NCBI GenBank assembly: GCA_046299435.1
Contig: JBKBIC010000001.1
Location: 22,466 to 86,465 of the forward strand
Origin: M3007 sp046299435
GTDB lineage: Bacteria > Bacteroidota > Bacteroidia > Chitinophagales > Saprospiraceae
DNA length: 64,000 nt
Direction: 5' to 3'
The stretch's first letter is position 1; every line of letters starts with the position of its first letter. Below, in pieces: positions 9,172 through 19,539 of this stretch. A program made the translations under genes and the position numbers. The notes beneath the pieces were generated by a model. The model was not told the DNA's origin, ran no database searches, and was given only the letters and a program-made list of their open reading frames with translations.

Positions 9172-9295
9172 AAAAAGCGGAGCGCGAACCGGCGCCTCGG
9201 TGGGCGCGGCGCATTTTTTTTCGGTAAGTGTGAGCACATTGAAAAACGGTTATTGGGGGCCCGCCACCCTCCGCATCGGTTCGCGCTCCGCTTTT

Positions 9296-9296
<1 letters not shown>
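9172..9296. terminator. Convergent-gene terminator region with 20-bp long-range inverted repeat
   Basis: Between the Hsp20 stop and the lepA stop, arms 9172-9191 and 9277-9296 form a perfect 20-bp inverted repeat flanked by A5/T6 runs, with an 85-nt loop. Inside the loop a short GCGCC/GGCGC hairpin (9192-9207) is followed by T8 (9214-9221), a plausible intrinsic terminator for the plus strand. Confidence 0.55.
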
Positions 9297-11092
<1,796 letters not shown>

Positions 11093-11097
11093 TGTTC

Positions 11098-11152
11098 GGT
11101 TGACGGTGGACGGCTCACGGTAGAGGGTTGTGGTGGCCGTCCACCGTCAACC
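11098..11152. repeat. 17-bp perfect palindromic repeat in lepA leader
   Basis: Arms 11098-11114 and 11136-11152 are exact reverse complements with a 21-nt loop. The core words GGTGGACGGC/GCCGTCCACC recur inside the nuclease-helicase gene at 56743-56796, so this is a dispersed repeat and not just a lepA leader structure. It begins 6 bp from the lepA start codon. Confidence 0.7.
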
Positions 11153-11289
11153 GTCGCCCGTATGCCGTTTTAAAAAGGCGCGCAAAGTTAGCAGAAAACG
11201 CCAAGTTTGGCGGCCTGCTGCCAAAGGCGTGGCGGCACATTGGAAATATTTGGACAGTTGAAAAATTAGGCGCGACTGAAACGGAGCGG

Positions 11290-12231
11290 TCAATATTTCA
11301 GCGCGAGGTTATGCAGCATGTCGTCGGTCATCGCGTCAAGGTCGAATTCCGGTTTCCAGCCCCAGTCGTGCCGGGCGGCGGAGTCGTCAATCGTTTCCGG
11401 CCACGAATCGGCGATGGCCTGCCGGAAGTCGGGTTTGTGCGTCATCTTGAAGTTGGGCATTTTCCGGCGGATGCTGGCGGCCACTTCGTCGGGCGTGAAG
11501 CTCATCCCGGCCAAGTTGTAGCTCGTCCGCACGGCCAAGCGGTTGGCCGGGGCCTCCATGATTTCGAGCGTGGCGCGGATGGCATCGGGCATATACAACA
11601 TCGGCAAACGTGTGTCGGCGCGCAGGAAACACTCGTAGGGCTTGGCTTGGATGGCATAGTGGTAAATGTCCACCGCGTAATCCGTCGTGCCGCCGCCGGG
11701 CATACTTTGGTGGCCGATGATGCCGGGATAGCGCAGCGAACGCCCGTCCACACCGTATTTCTGCCAGTAATATTGAAGCCAATTTTCGCCGGCCACCTTG
11801 CTGATGCCGTACACCGTTTCGGGGATAAGCGGGCCGTATTGTGGGGTACCGAAGCGACTGGCTTCTTTGCCAAACACCGCGATGGACGACGGAAAATACA
11901 CTTTGCTCAAACTGCGCGAGCGAGCCACTTCGAGCACATTGAACAGGCTCCGCATATTGATGTCCCAAGCCTGCATGGGGTTTTGCTCGCCTTTCGCACT
12001 CAAAATGGCTGCGAGATGGTAAATCTGGTTGACCTTCCACTTTTTCACGAGCTCTTCGAGGGCTTGGCCGTCGAGCGCGTTCAGGGTTTCGGTCGGGCCA
12101 TTGTGCCATTCGAGCGGGCGCAGGTCGGTGGCGATGACGTGTTCGCTGCCGTACACGTCGCTGAGGGTCTCGGTCAGGACGGAGCCAATTTGGCCGCCCG
12201 CCCCGGTGATGAGGATGTTTTCTTTTTTCAT
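11290..12231 (-). CDS. Short-chain (SDR-type) L-threonine 3-dehydrogenase
   Basis: 313 aa extended SDR protein. The NAD-binding GxxGxxG motif is at residues 10-16 (GAGGQIG), with the acidic beta-2 end ATDLR. The catalytic Ser is in FPSSIAVFG and the YxxxK motif is ETVYGISKVAGE. The GTTDYAVDIYHYAI and LPMLYMPDAIRATL segments match the NAD-dependent, UDP-epimerase-like threonine dehydrogenases described from Flavobacterium. These oxidise L-threonine to 2-amino-3-ketobutyrate on the way to glycine. A general sugar-nucleotide epimerase is the alternative, but the DTRLPMLYMPDA signature favours the dehydrogenase. It stands alone downstream of the nucleotidyltransferase on the same strand. Confidence 0.85.
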   Translation of the reverse strand: MKKENILITGAGGQIGSVLTETLSDVYGSEHVIATDLRPLEWHNGPTETLNALDGQALEELVKKWKVNQIYHLAAILSAKGEQNPMQAWDINMRSLFNVLEVARSRSLSKVYFPSSIAVFGKEASRFGTPQYGPLIPETVYGISKVAGENWLQYYWQKYGVDGRSLRYPGIIGHQSMPGGGTTDYAVDIYHYAIQAKPYECFLRADTRLPMLYMPDAIRATLEIMEAPANRLAVRTSYNLAGMSFTPDEVAASIRRKMPNFKMTHKPDFRQAIADSWPETIDDSAARHDWGWKPEFDLDAMTDDMLHNLALKY

Positions 12232-12439
12232 GTTTGGTTAAGGCCGGTTTCGATTTTGAAATGGCGAGTGCCGATTGGGCAGGATTGGAACGCGGATTGG
12301 ACGGATTAAGCGGATTTGCACGGATTTTTTTCAGAAATCAAAACAAACCCGCCTAATCTGCCCAATCTGTTTCATCTGTATCCCAATCCCGCAAACAGGG
12401 CAAACATCGTAAATCGCCATTCCAAAATCGAAAAACTTT

Positions 12440-13339
12440 TCAGCCCCACAGCGGCTTCGGGTAAAGCCCTTCGTCGGCGAAACGGGCCAGTGCCGATTGC
12501 ACGGTTTCCTTGTCTTCGGTGTAGGTCACGCCATACCATTGGCTGTCGCTGTTGAGCACCCGGAGGCGGATTTTCCCAGCCTCTATGAGCGCGTTGACCA
12601 CTTTGGGGATGTAAAACTCGGCCTTCGGGCTATCCATGTTGGCGTGGACGAACTGGCGGAATTGCGCCTCGATTTCGTCCAAAACCGTCGGGTGCAGGCC
12701 CCAAAAATTCATCGAAACAGGCGTGTCGTCGGCCAGCGGGTGTTGGCCGTTTTCATCCAAAAAATGGATGCCGCCGGGTAGCCGCTCGATTTTGGTGCGC
12801 TCCTGCACGTCGGTCAGAAAACCGTCCGCACTGACCGAACAAACACCGCGCGAGACGGCCCCGTTTTCGGAAAGGGTGTTGCCGAGGCGATAGGCCACCA
12901 TGCCGTAACAATCTGGTGCACAGTCGTTTCGGAGAAAATCGGCAATCGTCTTGAACGCGCCTGCGCCGTAAAAATCATCGGCGTTGATGGCCGCAAATGG
13001 CTCGGTCAAGTGGGCTTTCGCGGCGAGGATAGCGTGTGCCGTGCCCCAAGGCTTTTCGCGGTGCGGCAGCTGCGGCAGCCAATCGAGCGCGGTGTCCATT
13101 TCCTGAAAAGCATACTCGACTCGGATTTTTGACTCGATGCGTTGCCCGACTTTTTCGCGGAAAGCGGCCTCGATGTCCTTGCGGATGACGAACACGACCT
13201 TGCCAAAACCAGCGCGGATGGCATCAAAAACGGAGTAGTCCAAAATGGCCTCGCCGCCCGGCCCCATGCCGTCCACTTGTTTGAGACCGCCGTAGCGCGA
13301 GCCGATGCCGGCAGCCAAAATCAAAAGGGTTGGTTGCAT
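12440..13339 (-). CDS. NDP-sugar pyrophosphorylase-like nucleotidyltransferase
   Basis: 299 aa. The N-terminus has the nucleotidyltransferase signature LLILAAGIGSRYGGLKQVDG, with the nucleotide-binding Gly-rich loop and Lys. GEAILDYSVFDA and the metal-binding region AAINADDFYG follow. These enzymes join a sugar phosphate to an NTP. The precise nucleotide and sugar are not evident, and some relatives may handle other phosphate esters. Length and motif order agree with the NTP_transferase family. A short-repeat-rich spacer separates it from the divergent FucP-type transporter, so a role in sugar metabolism is possible but inferred from context only. Confidence 0.85.
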   Translation of the reverse strand: MQPTLLILAAGIGSRYGGLKQVDGMGPGGEAILDYSVFDAIRAGFGKVVFVIRKDIEAAFREKVGQRIESKIRVEYAFQEMDTALDWLPQLPHREKPWGTAHAILAAKAHLTEPFAAINADDFYGAGAFKTIADFLRNDCAPDCYGMVAYRLGNTLSENGAVSRGVCSVSADGFLTDVQERTKIERLPGGIHFLDENGQHPLADDTPVSMNFWGLHPTVLDEIEAQFRQFVHANMDSPKAEFYIPKVVNALIEAGKIRLRVLNSDSQWYGVTYTEDKETVQSALARFADEGLYPKPLWG

Positions 13340-13345
13340 TTGATT

Positions 13346-13377
13346 GTTGATTCGGTGATTTGTTGATTCGGTGATTT
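13346..13377 (+). repeat. Two exact tandem 16-bp repeats
   Basis: The unit GTTGATTCGGTGATTT occurs twice in tandem at 13346-13361 and 13362-13377, in the spacer between the nucleotidyltransferase and the sugar transporter. Degenerate relatives (TTTGCTGATTTT, GATTCGATGATTTGG) continue through the spacer to about 13570. No gene is seen in this 279-bp gap. Confidence 0.7.
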
Positions 13378-13618
13378 GCGCCCAAAGCCCGCGAAGGATT
13401 CCTTTGGAGATTGGGTGGTTTGCTGATTTTCAGGCCGATACGACAAATTGGCGCACACTTTTACCTTTACGGCTCAGCCCTCCGGCCCTCGTTTTTGGGG
13501 CGGCCAAAGGTAAACCGACGGCGGGGCGTTTTTTTCATTGGCGATTCGATGATTTGGTTATTCGGCTATTTGAAAGGTACCGCACCGAATCATCAGATGG
13601 CCGAATTACCAACCCAAC

Positions 13619-14878
13619 ATGAGCGCACCTGCCAGCTACCGCTACCAAATCACCATCATCGGCATCCTGTTTTTTGTGTTCGGCTTCGTCACTTGGCTGA
13701 ACGGCACGTTGATTCCATTCCTGAAACTGGCCTGCCAACTGAACACTTTTCAGGCGTTTTTCGTCACGTTCGCTTTTTACATGAGCTATTTCTTTTTGGC
13801 GTTGCCGTCGGCGAAAATCCTCGAACGCACAGGCTTCAAAAACGGCATGGCACTGGGCTTGGCGGTCATGGCGGTGGGTTGTTTGGTGTTCATTCCGGCA
13901 GCGCAGGCGCGAGCATTCCCGCTGTTTTTGACCGGACTTTTTGTGCAAGGCATGGGTTTGTCGCTGCTGCAAACGGCCTCTAATCCGTACATCAGCATCC
14001 TCGGCCCCTTGGAAAGTGCGGCGCAGCGCATCAGCATCATGGGCATTTGCAACAAAACGGCGGGCATCCTCAGCCCGCTCATTTTGAGCAGCATCCTCCT
14101 GAAAAACGCAGGCGAACTGGAAAAACAAGTGGCCGCCGCAACCGACGAGGCGCAGAAAAACCTGTTGCTCAACGAGTTGGCCGGGCGCGTGGTGCTGCCG
14201 TACATCGTGTTGGCACTCGTACTCGTGGCGTTGGCTTGGATGATTCGTCGCTCGGCTCTGCCGGAGATTGACACCGCAGGCACGGATGCCGACAACACGG
14301 ACACAAAACTTTCTGCCGGAAAAACCAGCGTGTTCCAGTTTCCGCACGTCCTGTTGGGTGCCTTGGCCATCTTTTTCTACGTCGGTGCGGAAGTGCTGGC
14401 CGGCGACGGCATCGGAATTTACGCCCGCTCGCTGGGCTTCGAGCTCGACCAGACCAAGTATTTCACCTCGTTCACGCTGGTCGGGATGCTCGTCGGGTAT
14501 GTGTTGAGCATCGTGTTGATTCCGAAATACATCTCGCAACAGGATTTCATGAAATACTCTGCCGTGCTGGGCATCGGGCTGGTGGGCCTGACATATTTCA
14601 CAAGCGGCTCAACAGCAGTCACTTGCATCGCCGCACTTGGCTTGGCGAATGCCGTGATGTGGCCGGCGATTTTCCCGCTGGCCATCAATGGGTTGGGACG
14701 TTTTACGCAGACGGGTTCCGCGCTGCTCATCATGGGCATTGCTGGGGGCGCGGTGCTACCGCAATTGTACGGCCTGCTCGAAGGCCCGCTCGGATACCGT
14801 GCCGCCTTCCTCGTGCTGATGCTGCCCGCATACCTTTATATATTGTACTTCGCCGTGCGCGGGCACCGGGTGAGTTGA
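13619..14878 (+). CDS. FucP-type sugar:proton symporter (MFS)
   Basis: 419 aa with about twelve hydrophobic segments. The opening segment (IIGILFFVFGFVTWLNGTLIPFLK) carries the N-terminal pattern of the fucose/glucose/galactose permease family (FGFVTWLNGxLIPxLK), and LLQTASNPYISILGPLESAAQRISIMG is the family's characteristic helix 4-5 region. It would import a hexose or fucose with protons across the inner membrane. The substrate is not determined by sequence alone. ATG at 13619 is the natural start. Transcription probably ends at the long palindrome immediately downstream. Confidence 0.92.
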   Translation: MSAPASYRYQITIIGILFFVFGFVTWLNGTLIPFLKLACQLNTFQAFFVTFAFYMSYFFLALPSAKILERTGFKNGMALGLAVMAVGCLVFIPAAQARAFPLFLTGLFVQGMGLSLLQTASNPYISILGPLESAAQRISIMGICNKTAGILSPLILSSILLKNAGELEKQVAAATDEAQKNLLLNELAGRVVLPYIVLALVLVALAWMIRRSALPEIDTAGTDADNTDTKLSAGKTSVFQFPHVLLGALAIFFYVGAEVLAGDGIGIYARSLGFELDQTKYFTSFTLVGMLVGYVLSIVLIPKYISQQDFMKYSAVLGIGLVGLTYFTSGSTAVTCIAALGLANAVMWPAIFPLAINGLGRFTQTGSALLIMGIAGGAVLPQLYGLLEGPLGYRAAFLVLMLPAYLYILYFAVRGHRVS

Positions 14879-14888
14879 AGAGAGGGGA

Positions 14889-14966
14889 AGTTGAATGGTT
14901 GAAAAGAGAAAAGGGTTGAAGGGTGTTAAGCCCCTTCAACCCTTTTCTCTTTTCAACCATTCAACT
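14889..14966. terminator. 35-bp perfect palindrome, bidirectional terminator
   Basis: Arms 14889-14923 and 14932-14966 are exact reverse complements with an 8-nt loop. The structure fills the space between the convergent sugar transporter and TonB receptor, and its right arm reaches the receptor stop codon. It should act as a strong terminator for both strands, although there is no long U-tract. Confidence 0.8.
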
Positions 14967-17788
14967 CAAAAATTCAGCACGGCGCGTGCGAACAGCCGCC
15001 GACCGTTGCCGCCCATTTGCACAGCATCCCAAGGGCCGCCGGTTTCGCAGTTGAAGGCCCAGCCTTCCGCGCCTTTCACGACGGCGATGTCGGGGTGAAC
15101 GCCCCAGAGGTTGTCCGCGCCCGCGAAAATTTGGATGCCCTTGCCGAGTTTGTACGACACATACCAGTCGTTGACCACTTTCGCGCCGTACTCGTACACA
15201 TCGGGCAGCGAGCCGGTGCCGTCGTCTTTCGGCACGGTCGGGTTTTGGCCGAGGCCGTCCTCGCCGTAGCCCTGCAAGGTGATTTTGCCGAAAAGCGTGG
15301 CACGGGTGCCGAGGGCGAACTTGCCCACGCCATATTCGAGGTTCAGCGTGCCTTTTTGGTTGGGCGCGGAGGCGAGGATGAACGCCTGTTCGCGGGTGCT
15401 CAAAAAGTATTCGCTGTTGTTCAGGCGGGCGGGCACGTTGATTTTGTCAATTTTCATGTCTTGGAAGTTGGCTGCCAAGAGTGCCTTGAAGTGCTGGTTC
15501 GAGCCGATGCGCTTGGAGTAGTCAATCACCACGTCCACGCCCATGTTGGTCGTGTTGACGGCATTGGCGAAAAACTGTGCGGAGGCCACGTTCAGTTGTT
15601 TCAGGGCGTTGGTGAAATCCGGGCTGAGGCTCGAATCGTCTGCCGAAAACTGGCCGGAGAGCACCACGCGGTCTTTCACCTGCACCATGTAACCGTCAAC
15701 CGTCACCGTCAGGCCCTCCGCCGGGCGGGCCGTAAAACCGAGGCTGGCATTCACGGAGCGTTCTTGTTTCAGTGGTTCGATGCCGGCGGCTTTGGTGATG
15801 GGGCTTTCGTTCGGGGCGATTTTCACCTCGAAAATGTTGGCTCCCTGCACGGTCGTGAACGTAGAGGAGAAGTTCAGTTGCTGCAAAGACGGGGCACGAT
15901 AGCCCGTCGAGACCGAGCCGCGCACGTTGAAGTTCTCAGCCAATTTGAGGCGGGCTGCCAATTTACCGTTGAACGTGGAGCCGAAGTCGCTGTAATTCTC
16001 GAAACGCAAGGCCGCGCCGACGAGGAATTTTTCGGTGATGTCAATTTCCGCGTCCACATAACCACCTATGACAGAGCGTGTTGCGTCCACTTCGTCGCCG
16101 GGTTGGTAGCCGGGGAAGCCCTGCGCGCCGGGGGCTTTGTAAATAAATGTGGAGTCAATGTTGACGAACGTACCGTTGGCATCGAACACCGAATCGGTCT
16201 CGATGCGGTCGAGGATTTGGTTGACGGTTTTCCAAGAAGCATCCTCGCCGGCGTAGAGCTGGTAGTTTTCAAAACGGTATTCCGCGCCGAAAGCGAGGTT
16301 GAAACCGGAGGCAATACCTTCGATGGGCTTTGAAAAATTGAGGTTCGTGGTGTTTTGCAGGAACGAGAAGCCTCCGTCGTCGAAGTGGTTTTTGTTGCCG
16401 TCGCCGGTAGAGGCGTTGAAGGTTTTGTCGCCGAAAAAGTGGAAATTGTTGTAGCCGGAAGTGTTGCTCAAATCCCATTTCCAGCCGCCTTCCTTGCCAC
16501 CGCGCACCCCGACCGCGCCGGAATAGTCTTGGATTTCGGTCTGGATGTGCGGGTTGTAGTATTGGTCGCTGCCGTCGGCGATTTCTTGGACGATGTTGTT
16601 TGGGTCAACGATGTTGCCGTTTGCGTCGGTCACGAAGCGTTCGGGGCGGCCCGAAAAATTGCGGGTGTATGCAAAGGCATCGCTGTTTTTCAGGTTCGCA
16701 CCGCCGAAGGCGTAGGCCGTAACATTGTCATTCACAGGCAGTTCGGCATTCAAAAAGGCGCCGCCGCCCGTCATGGAACCGTCGCCGAAGGCGCGGCGGA
16801 CGTAGTTGGGATAGGGGATTTCTTTCTCGGCGATTTCTTGGCGGTAGGTTTTGCCGGCGGTCGTGTAGTCGGCGGAGATGTTGACAAAACCGCCCTTGCT
16901 GCCGAGCGGCAGGCCGTAGTTCAGCCCGGCGTTGAAGGTCTGTCCGTCGAACTTCGAGCCGGTGTAGTATTGGCTGGGGTCTTTGGCGTTGGCCGAGTTG
17001 TAATCGGGGTCGTTGTAGCCGGAGAAGCCGATGTTGCCGCTCAATTTTTTGACCGACGAGCGGGTGATGATGTTGATGACCCCGGCGATTGCGTCCGAGC
17101 CGTACTGGGCCGATGCACCGTCGCGCAGGATTTCCACGCGGTCAATCGAGGCTCCGGAGATGGCGTTCAGGTCGGTGCCGGAGTTGCCGCGCCCGCGCGT
17201 GCCGAACACGCTGACGAAGGCCGTCTGGTGGCGGCGTTTGCCGTTGACGAGTACCAGCGTCTGGTCGGGGCCGAGGCCGCGCAGGGTGGCGAGGTCAATG
17301 TGGTCGGCCCCGTCGGAACCTGTTTGTTTGTTGTAGTTGAAAGAAGGCGCGGCAGCGTTCAGCGCGGAGGTGATGTCCATCTTGGCCGAGGGGATTTGCA
17401 CCTGCGCGGGCGAGATAACGTCCACAGGCACAGGCGTTTCTGCTTTGGTACGCCCGGCGCGACGGCTGCCGACGACGACAATTTGGTCGAGCGTGTTGTT
17501 GCCTTCGAGCAACACTACATCAAGCATAGCTTGGCCTGTGTATGCGATGGTTTGGGCTTCGTAGCCAGTGTAGCTGAACAGGATGTTCGCGCTGCTGCGG
17601 GTGATTTTGAGCGTGTACGAACCGTCGGTGCCCGAAATGGTGCCGTTGGAAGTGCCGCGCTCGGAGATGCTCACGCCGATGAGGGCTTCGCCACTTGCGT
17701 CCGTGACTTTTCCTTTGAGCGTGCCCTGTGCGGCGAGCGGCGACAGGTAAGCCGTGAAACTCAGGATGAGGATAAAAATTTGTTTCAT
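14966..17788 (-). CDS. TonB-dependent receptor (large, CarboxypepD_reg-like N-terminus)
   Basis: 940 aa from the ATG at 17788 (MKQIFILILSFTAYLSPLAAQ signal peptide); the open frame upstream adds a non-signal extension that is less likely. A carboxypeptidase-regulatory-like domain (TLKGKVTDASGEALIGVSI, residues about 22-105) precedes a plug domain (VDVISPAQVQIPSAKMDI, LRGLGPDQTLVLVNGKRR, ISGASIDRVEILRDGASAQYG). A long 22-strand-type barrel follows and ends with the canonical aromatic FARAVLNF. This plan is a TonB-dependent importer of large or scarce substrates such as siderophores, oligosaccharides or peptides; the ligand is unknown. No SusD-like partner is next to it. Confidence 0.93.
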   Translation of the reverse strand: MKQIFILILSFTAYLSPLAAQGTLKGKVTDASGEALIGVSISERGTSNGTISGTDGSYTLKITRSSANILFSYTGYEAQTIAYTGQAMLDVVLLEGNNTLDQIVVVGSRRAGRTKAETPVPVDVISPAQVQIPSAKMDITSALNAAAPSFNYNKQTGSDGADHIDLATLRGLGPDQTLVLVNGKRRHQTAFVSVFGTRGRGNSGTDLNAISGASIDRVEILRDGASAQYGSDAIAGVINIITRSSVKKLSGNIGFSGYNDPDYNSANAKDPSQYYTGSKFDGQTFNAGLNYGLPLGSKGGFVNISADYTTAGKTYRQEIAEKEIPYPNYVRRAFGDGSMTGGGAFLNAELPVNDNVTAYAFGGANLKNSDAFAYTRNFSGRPERFVTDANGNIVDPNNIVQEIADGSDQYYNPHIQTEIQDYSGAVGVRGGKEGGWKWDLSNTSGYNNFHFFGDKTFNASTGDGNKNHFDDGGFSFLQNTTNLNFSKPIEGIASGFNLAFGAEYRFENYQLYAGEDASWKTVNQILDRIETDSVFDANGTFVNIDSTFIYKAPGAQGFPGYQPGDEVDATRSVIGGYVDAEIDITEKFLVGAALRFENYSDFGSTFNGKLAARLKLAENFNVRGSVSTGYRAPSLQQLNFSSTFTTVQGANIFEVKIAPNESPITKAAGIEPLKQERSVNASLGFTARPAEGLTVTVDGYMVQVKDRVVLSGQFSADDSSLSPDFTNALKQLNVASAQFFANAVNTTNMGVDVVIDYSKRIGSNQHFKALLAANFQDMKIDKINVPARLNNSEYFLSTREQAFILASAPNQKGTLNLEYGVGKFALGTRATLFGKITLQGYGEDGLGQNPTVPKDDGTGSLPDVYEYGAKVVNDWYVSYKLGKGIQIFAGADNLWGVHPDIAVVKGAEGWAFNCETGGPWDAVQMGGNGRRLFARAVLNF

Positions 17789-17835
17789 ACGAAAGACTGG
17801 GTTTGAGCGTGAAAAATATTTGGAAAGAGTTGCGC

Positions 17836-17843
17836 CAAAGGTA
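17836..17843 (-). promoter_or_regulatory. Candidate -7 element (TACCTTTG) for the TonB receptor
   Basis: TACCTTTG on the minus strand is a perfect match to TAnnTTTG and lies 47 bp upstream of the chosen receptor start. No clear -33 element was found. Confidence 0.4.
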
Positions 17844-17927
17844 GTTTGCGTTTGGAATGTTGCGAATAGTTTGAAATCCAATCGTTGCCTGCCGTGCTAT
17901 TGCCCAATTTTCCGAACCTTGCCCGCA

Positions 17928-19388
17928 ATGAAACCGCCGTCCCTCATCCCCCATCTTGCATTCCTCGTCCTCGCTTCCGTGCTGCTGCGGCTCTGGGCCT
18001 TCGCCCAAACGCCATTCGCCAACGGCTGGGATGCCTATTTCTACCTCGTGCAAATCAGGGCGTGGATTGAGGACGGCCAAATGCACTCGCCGGAAGCCTC
18101 GCTGATTTATCCTTTCATGCGGACAATCCTTTGGTTCACAGGCGATTATGTGTGGATGTACAAAATCGGCGCGGCACTTTTGGCCGGAGCGTTCACAGCG
18201 GCGGCGATGTGGTTTACGAGTCGTTCATCCCTCATCCCTCATCCCCCATTCCTGCTTTTGGGCGCGTGGACGGTGTTCAGCCCGCACCTGACCTACTTCG
18301 CGGCACAGTACCCGAAGAACCTCTTGGGCGTGGTGCTGCTGCTGTTTTTCATCGGCAGTTTGCAGGATACAAAAACCGCCCGTCGTGTTTGGGTTCCAGC
18401 CATGTTGCTGATTGTCAACTACTTCGGGCATCGGTTGACATTCGGGTTGGCGGTGGCCTATCTTATTTTTCATCTGTTTTTTGCCTTCGGCAAAAATCGG
18501 CTGCCGCAGGTTTTCAGCCCCCGAAGCCTCACTTGGTTGGCTGGCGGCTTGATGGTTTTAGTCGTCGCCGGACAATTTTTCCCGGGGCTTTTTCACCTCA
18601 CCGATTTTGGGCGGCTGGCCGGGGCGGGCGGTTTTCGGGTGCATTTCACACCATATTTATTTGTCCGCGAGTTTTGGCCCGACGGGCGGCTGTCTGTTTG
18701 GTGGCTGACCGAGATTTTGGCCGCAGTCGGGGCCATCGGGTTTGCAGTTGTCCAAAGTCCAAAATCCAACGTCCCGTATTTACTCCTGTGCCTGTTGTTG
18801 TTGTGGCCCTTCGGCGAGTGGTCGCTGACGGGCGTTTCGTACCGGATGTTTTTGGTCTTTGTGCTGCTCGCGCCTTTGGCATTTGCCCAATCCCGAATTT
18901 CCAATGCCCGATTTCCAACCCTCGTCCTGCTCACAGCGGCGTGTTTTGTGTGGAAAAGCTACGACCCGCAAAAGCACGACCCCGACTATGCTTTTTTCCA
19001 AAAAATCGCCACTGCAGCTACGGGCCAGCTCAAAAACCGGGGCGTGGAATTAGTCATTGCCCACAACGCGCTGGCCGAGTTTTTCACGTTCACAACCGGC
19101 ACCGATGCCATGCCTTGGCTGCCCGAATACCCCGTCGCACCCGAAAAACTTTGGCGCATCGCTGCCGACGTGCGCCCGCCTGAACTGGAATTTTACGGCC
19201 TCGCACCCGCCGACGGCTTGGTTTTCCGGTTGCCCGGTCGCTATATTTTGTTGCGCGAAGACCACTGGCAACAAATCTTGGCGAAGGCCCGCACCGACGG
19301 CGACACGGATTTTATAGAGCGAGCCATCTCATGGCAAAACCCCTCGCGGATGCGCCCGGCGTTTTTGCTGCGGCGCAAACAGCGATGA
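17928..19388 (+). CDS. Multi-pass membrane protein, probable GT-C-type glycosyltransferase
   Basis: 486 aa from the ATG at 17928 (MKPPSLIPHLAFLVLASVLL). The product has about ten hydrophobic helices and a soluble C-terminal part (about residues 370-486). An acidic motif sits in the first periplasmic loop (NGWDAYFYLVQIRAWI), as in GT-C fold enzymes that use polyprenyl-phosphate sugars, but no family-defining sequence is certain. The loops contain odd low-complexity words (SSLIPHPPF; QSPKSN; QSRISNARFPT) encoded by short repeats (see findings). It stands between a divergent TonB receptor and the acyl-CoA dehydrogenase. The function remains tentative. Confidence 0.6.
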   Translation: MKPPSLIPHLAFLVLASVLLRLWAFAQTPFANGWDAYFYLVQIRAWIEDGQMHSPEASLIYPFMRTILWFTGDYVWMYKIGAALLAGAFTAAAMWFTSRSSLIPHPPFLLLGAWTVFSPHLTYFAAQYPKNLLGVVLLLFFIGSLQDTKTARRVWVPAMLLIVNYFGHRLTFGLAVAYLIFHLFFAFGKNRLPQVFSPRSLTWLAGGLMVLVVAGQFFPGLFHLTDFGRLAGAGGFRVHFTPYLFVREFWPDGRLSVWWLTEILAAVGAIGFAVVQSPKSNVPYLLLCLLLLWPFGEWSLTGVSYRMFLVFVLLAPLAFAQSRISNARFPTLVLLTAACFVWKSYDPQKHDPDYAFFQKIATAATGQLKNRGVELVIAHNALAEFFTFTTGTDAMPWLPEYPVAPEKLWRIAADVRPPELEFYGLAPADGLVFRLPGRYILLREDHWQQILAKARTDGDTDFIERAISWQNPSRMRPAFLLRRKQR

Positions 19389-19479
19389 GCCGCTTGTCGA
19401 ACATCAGCGAGCGGATGTTAAAATCGCAGTTTTGGGGCGGAAAAGTTTTTTGAGGCGAGGCATGATTTGTTAAAAAGAA

Positions 19480-19487
19480 TACTTTTG
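19480..19487 (+). promoter_or_regulatory. Candidate -7 element (TACTTTTG) for acyl-CoA dehydrogenase
   Basis: TACTTTTG matches TAnnTTTG and lies 52 bp before the start codon. A TTTG lies nearby at 19466-19469, but the spacing (10 bp) is short for a -33 box. Confidence 0.4.
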
Positions 19488-19539
19488 TGGCGATGATTCG
19501 CCAGATAAAAGCCAAAAAGCGAATCCCCAACTTTCAAAC

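Noticed and set aside
16355..17806. 483-residue plus-strand frame opposite the TonB receptor
   Set aside because: Arg/Val/Ala/Gly-rich translation without domains; antisense shadow of a clear receptor gene.
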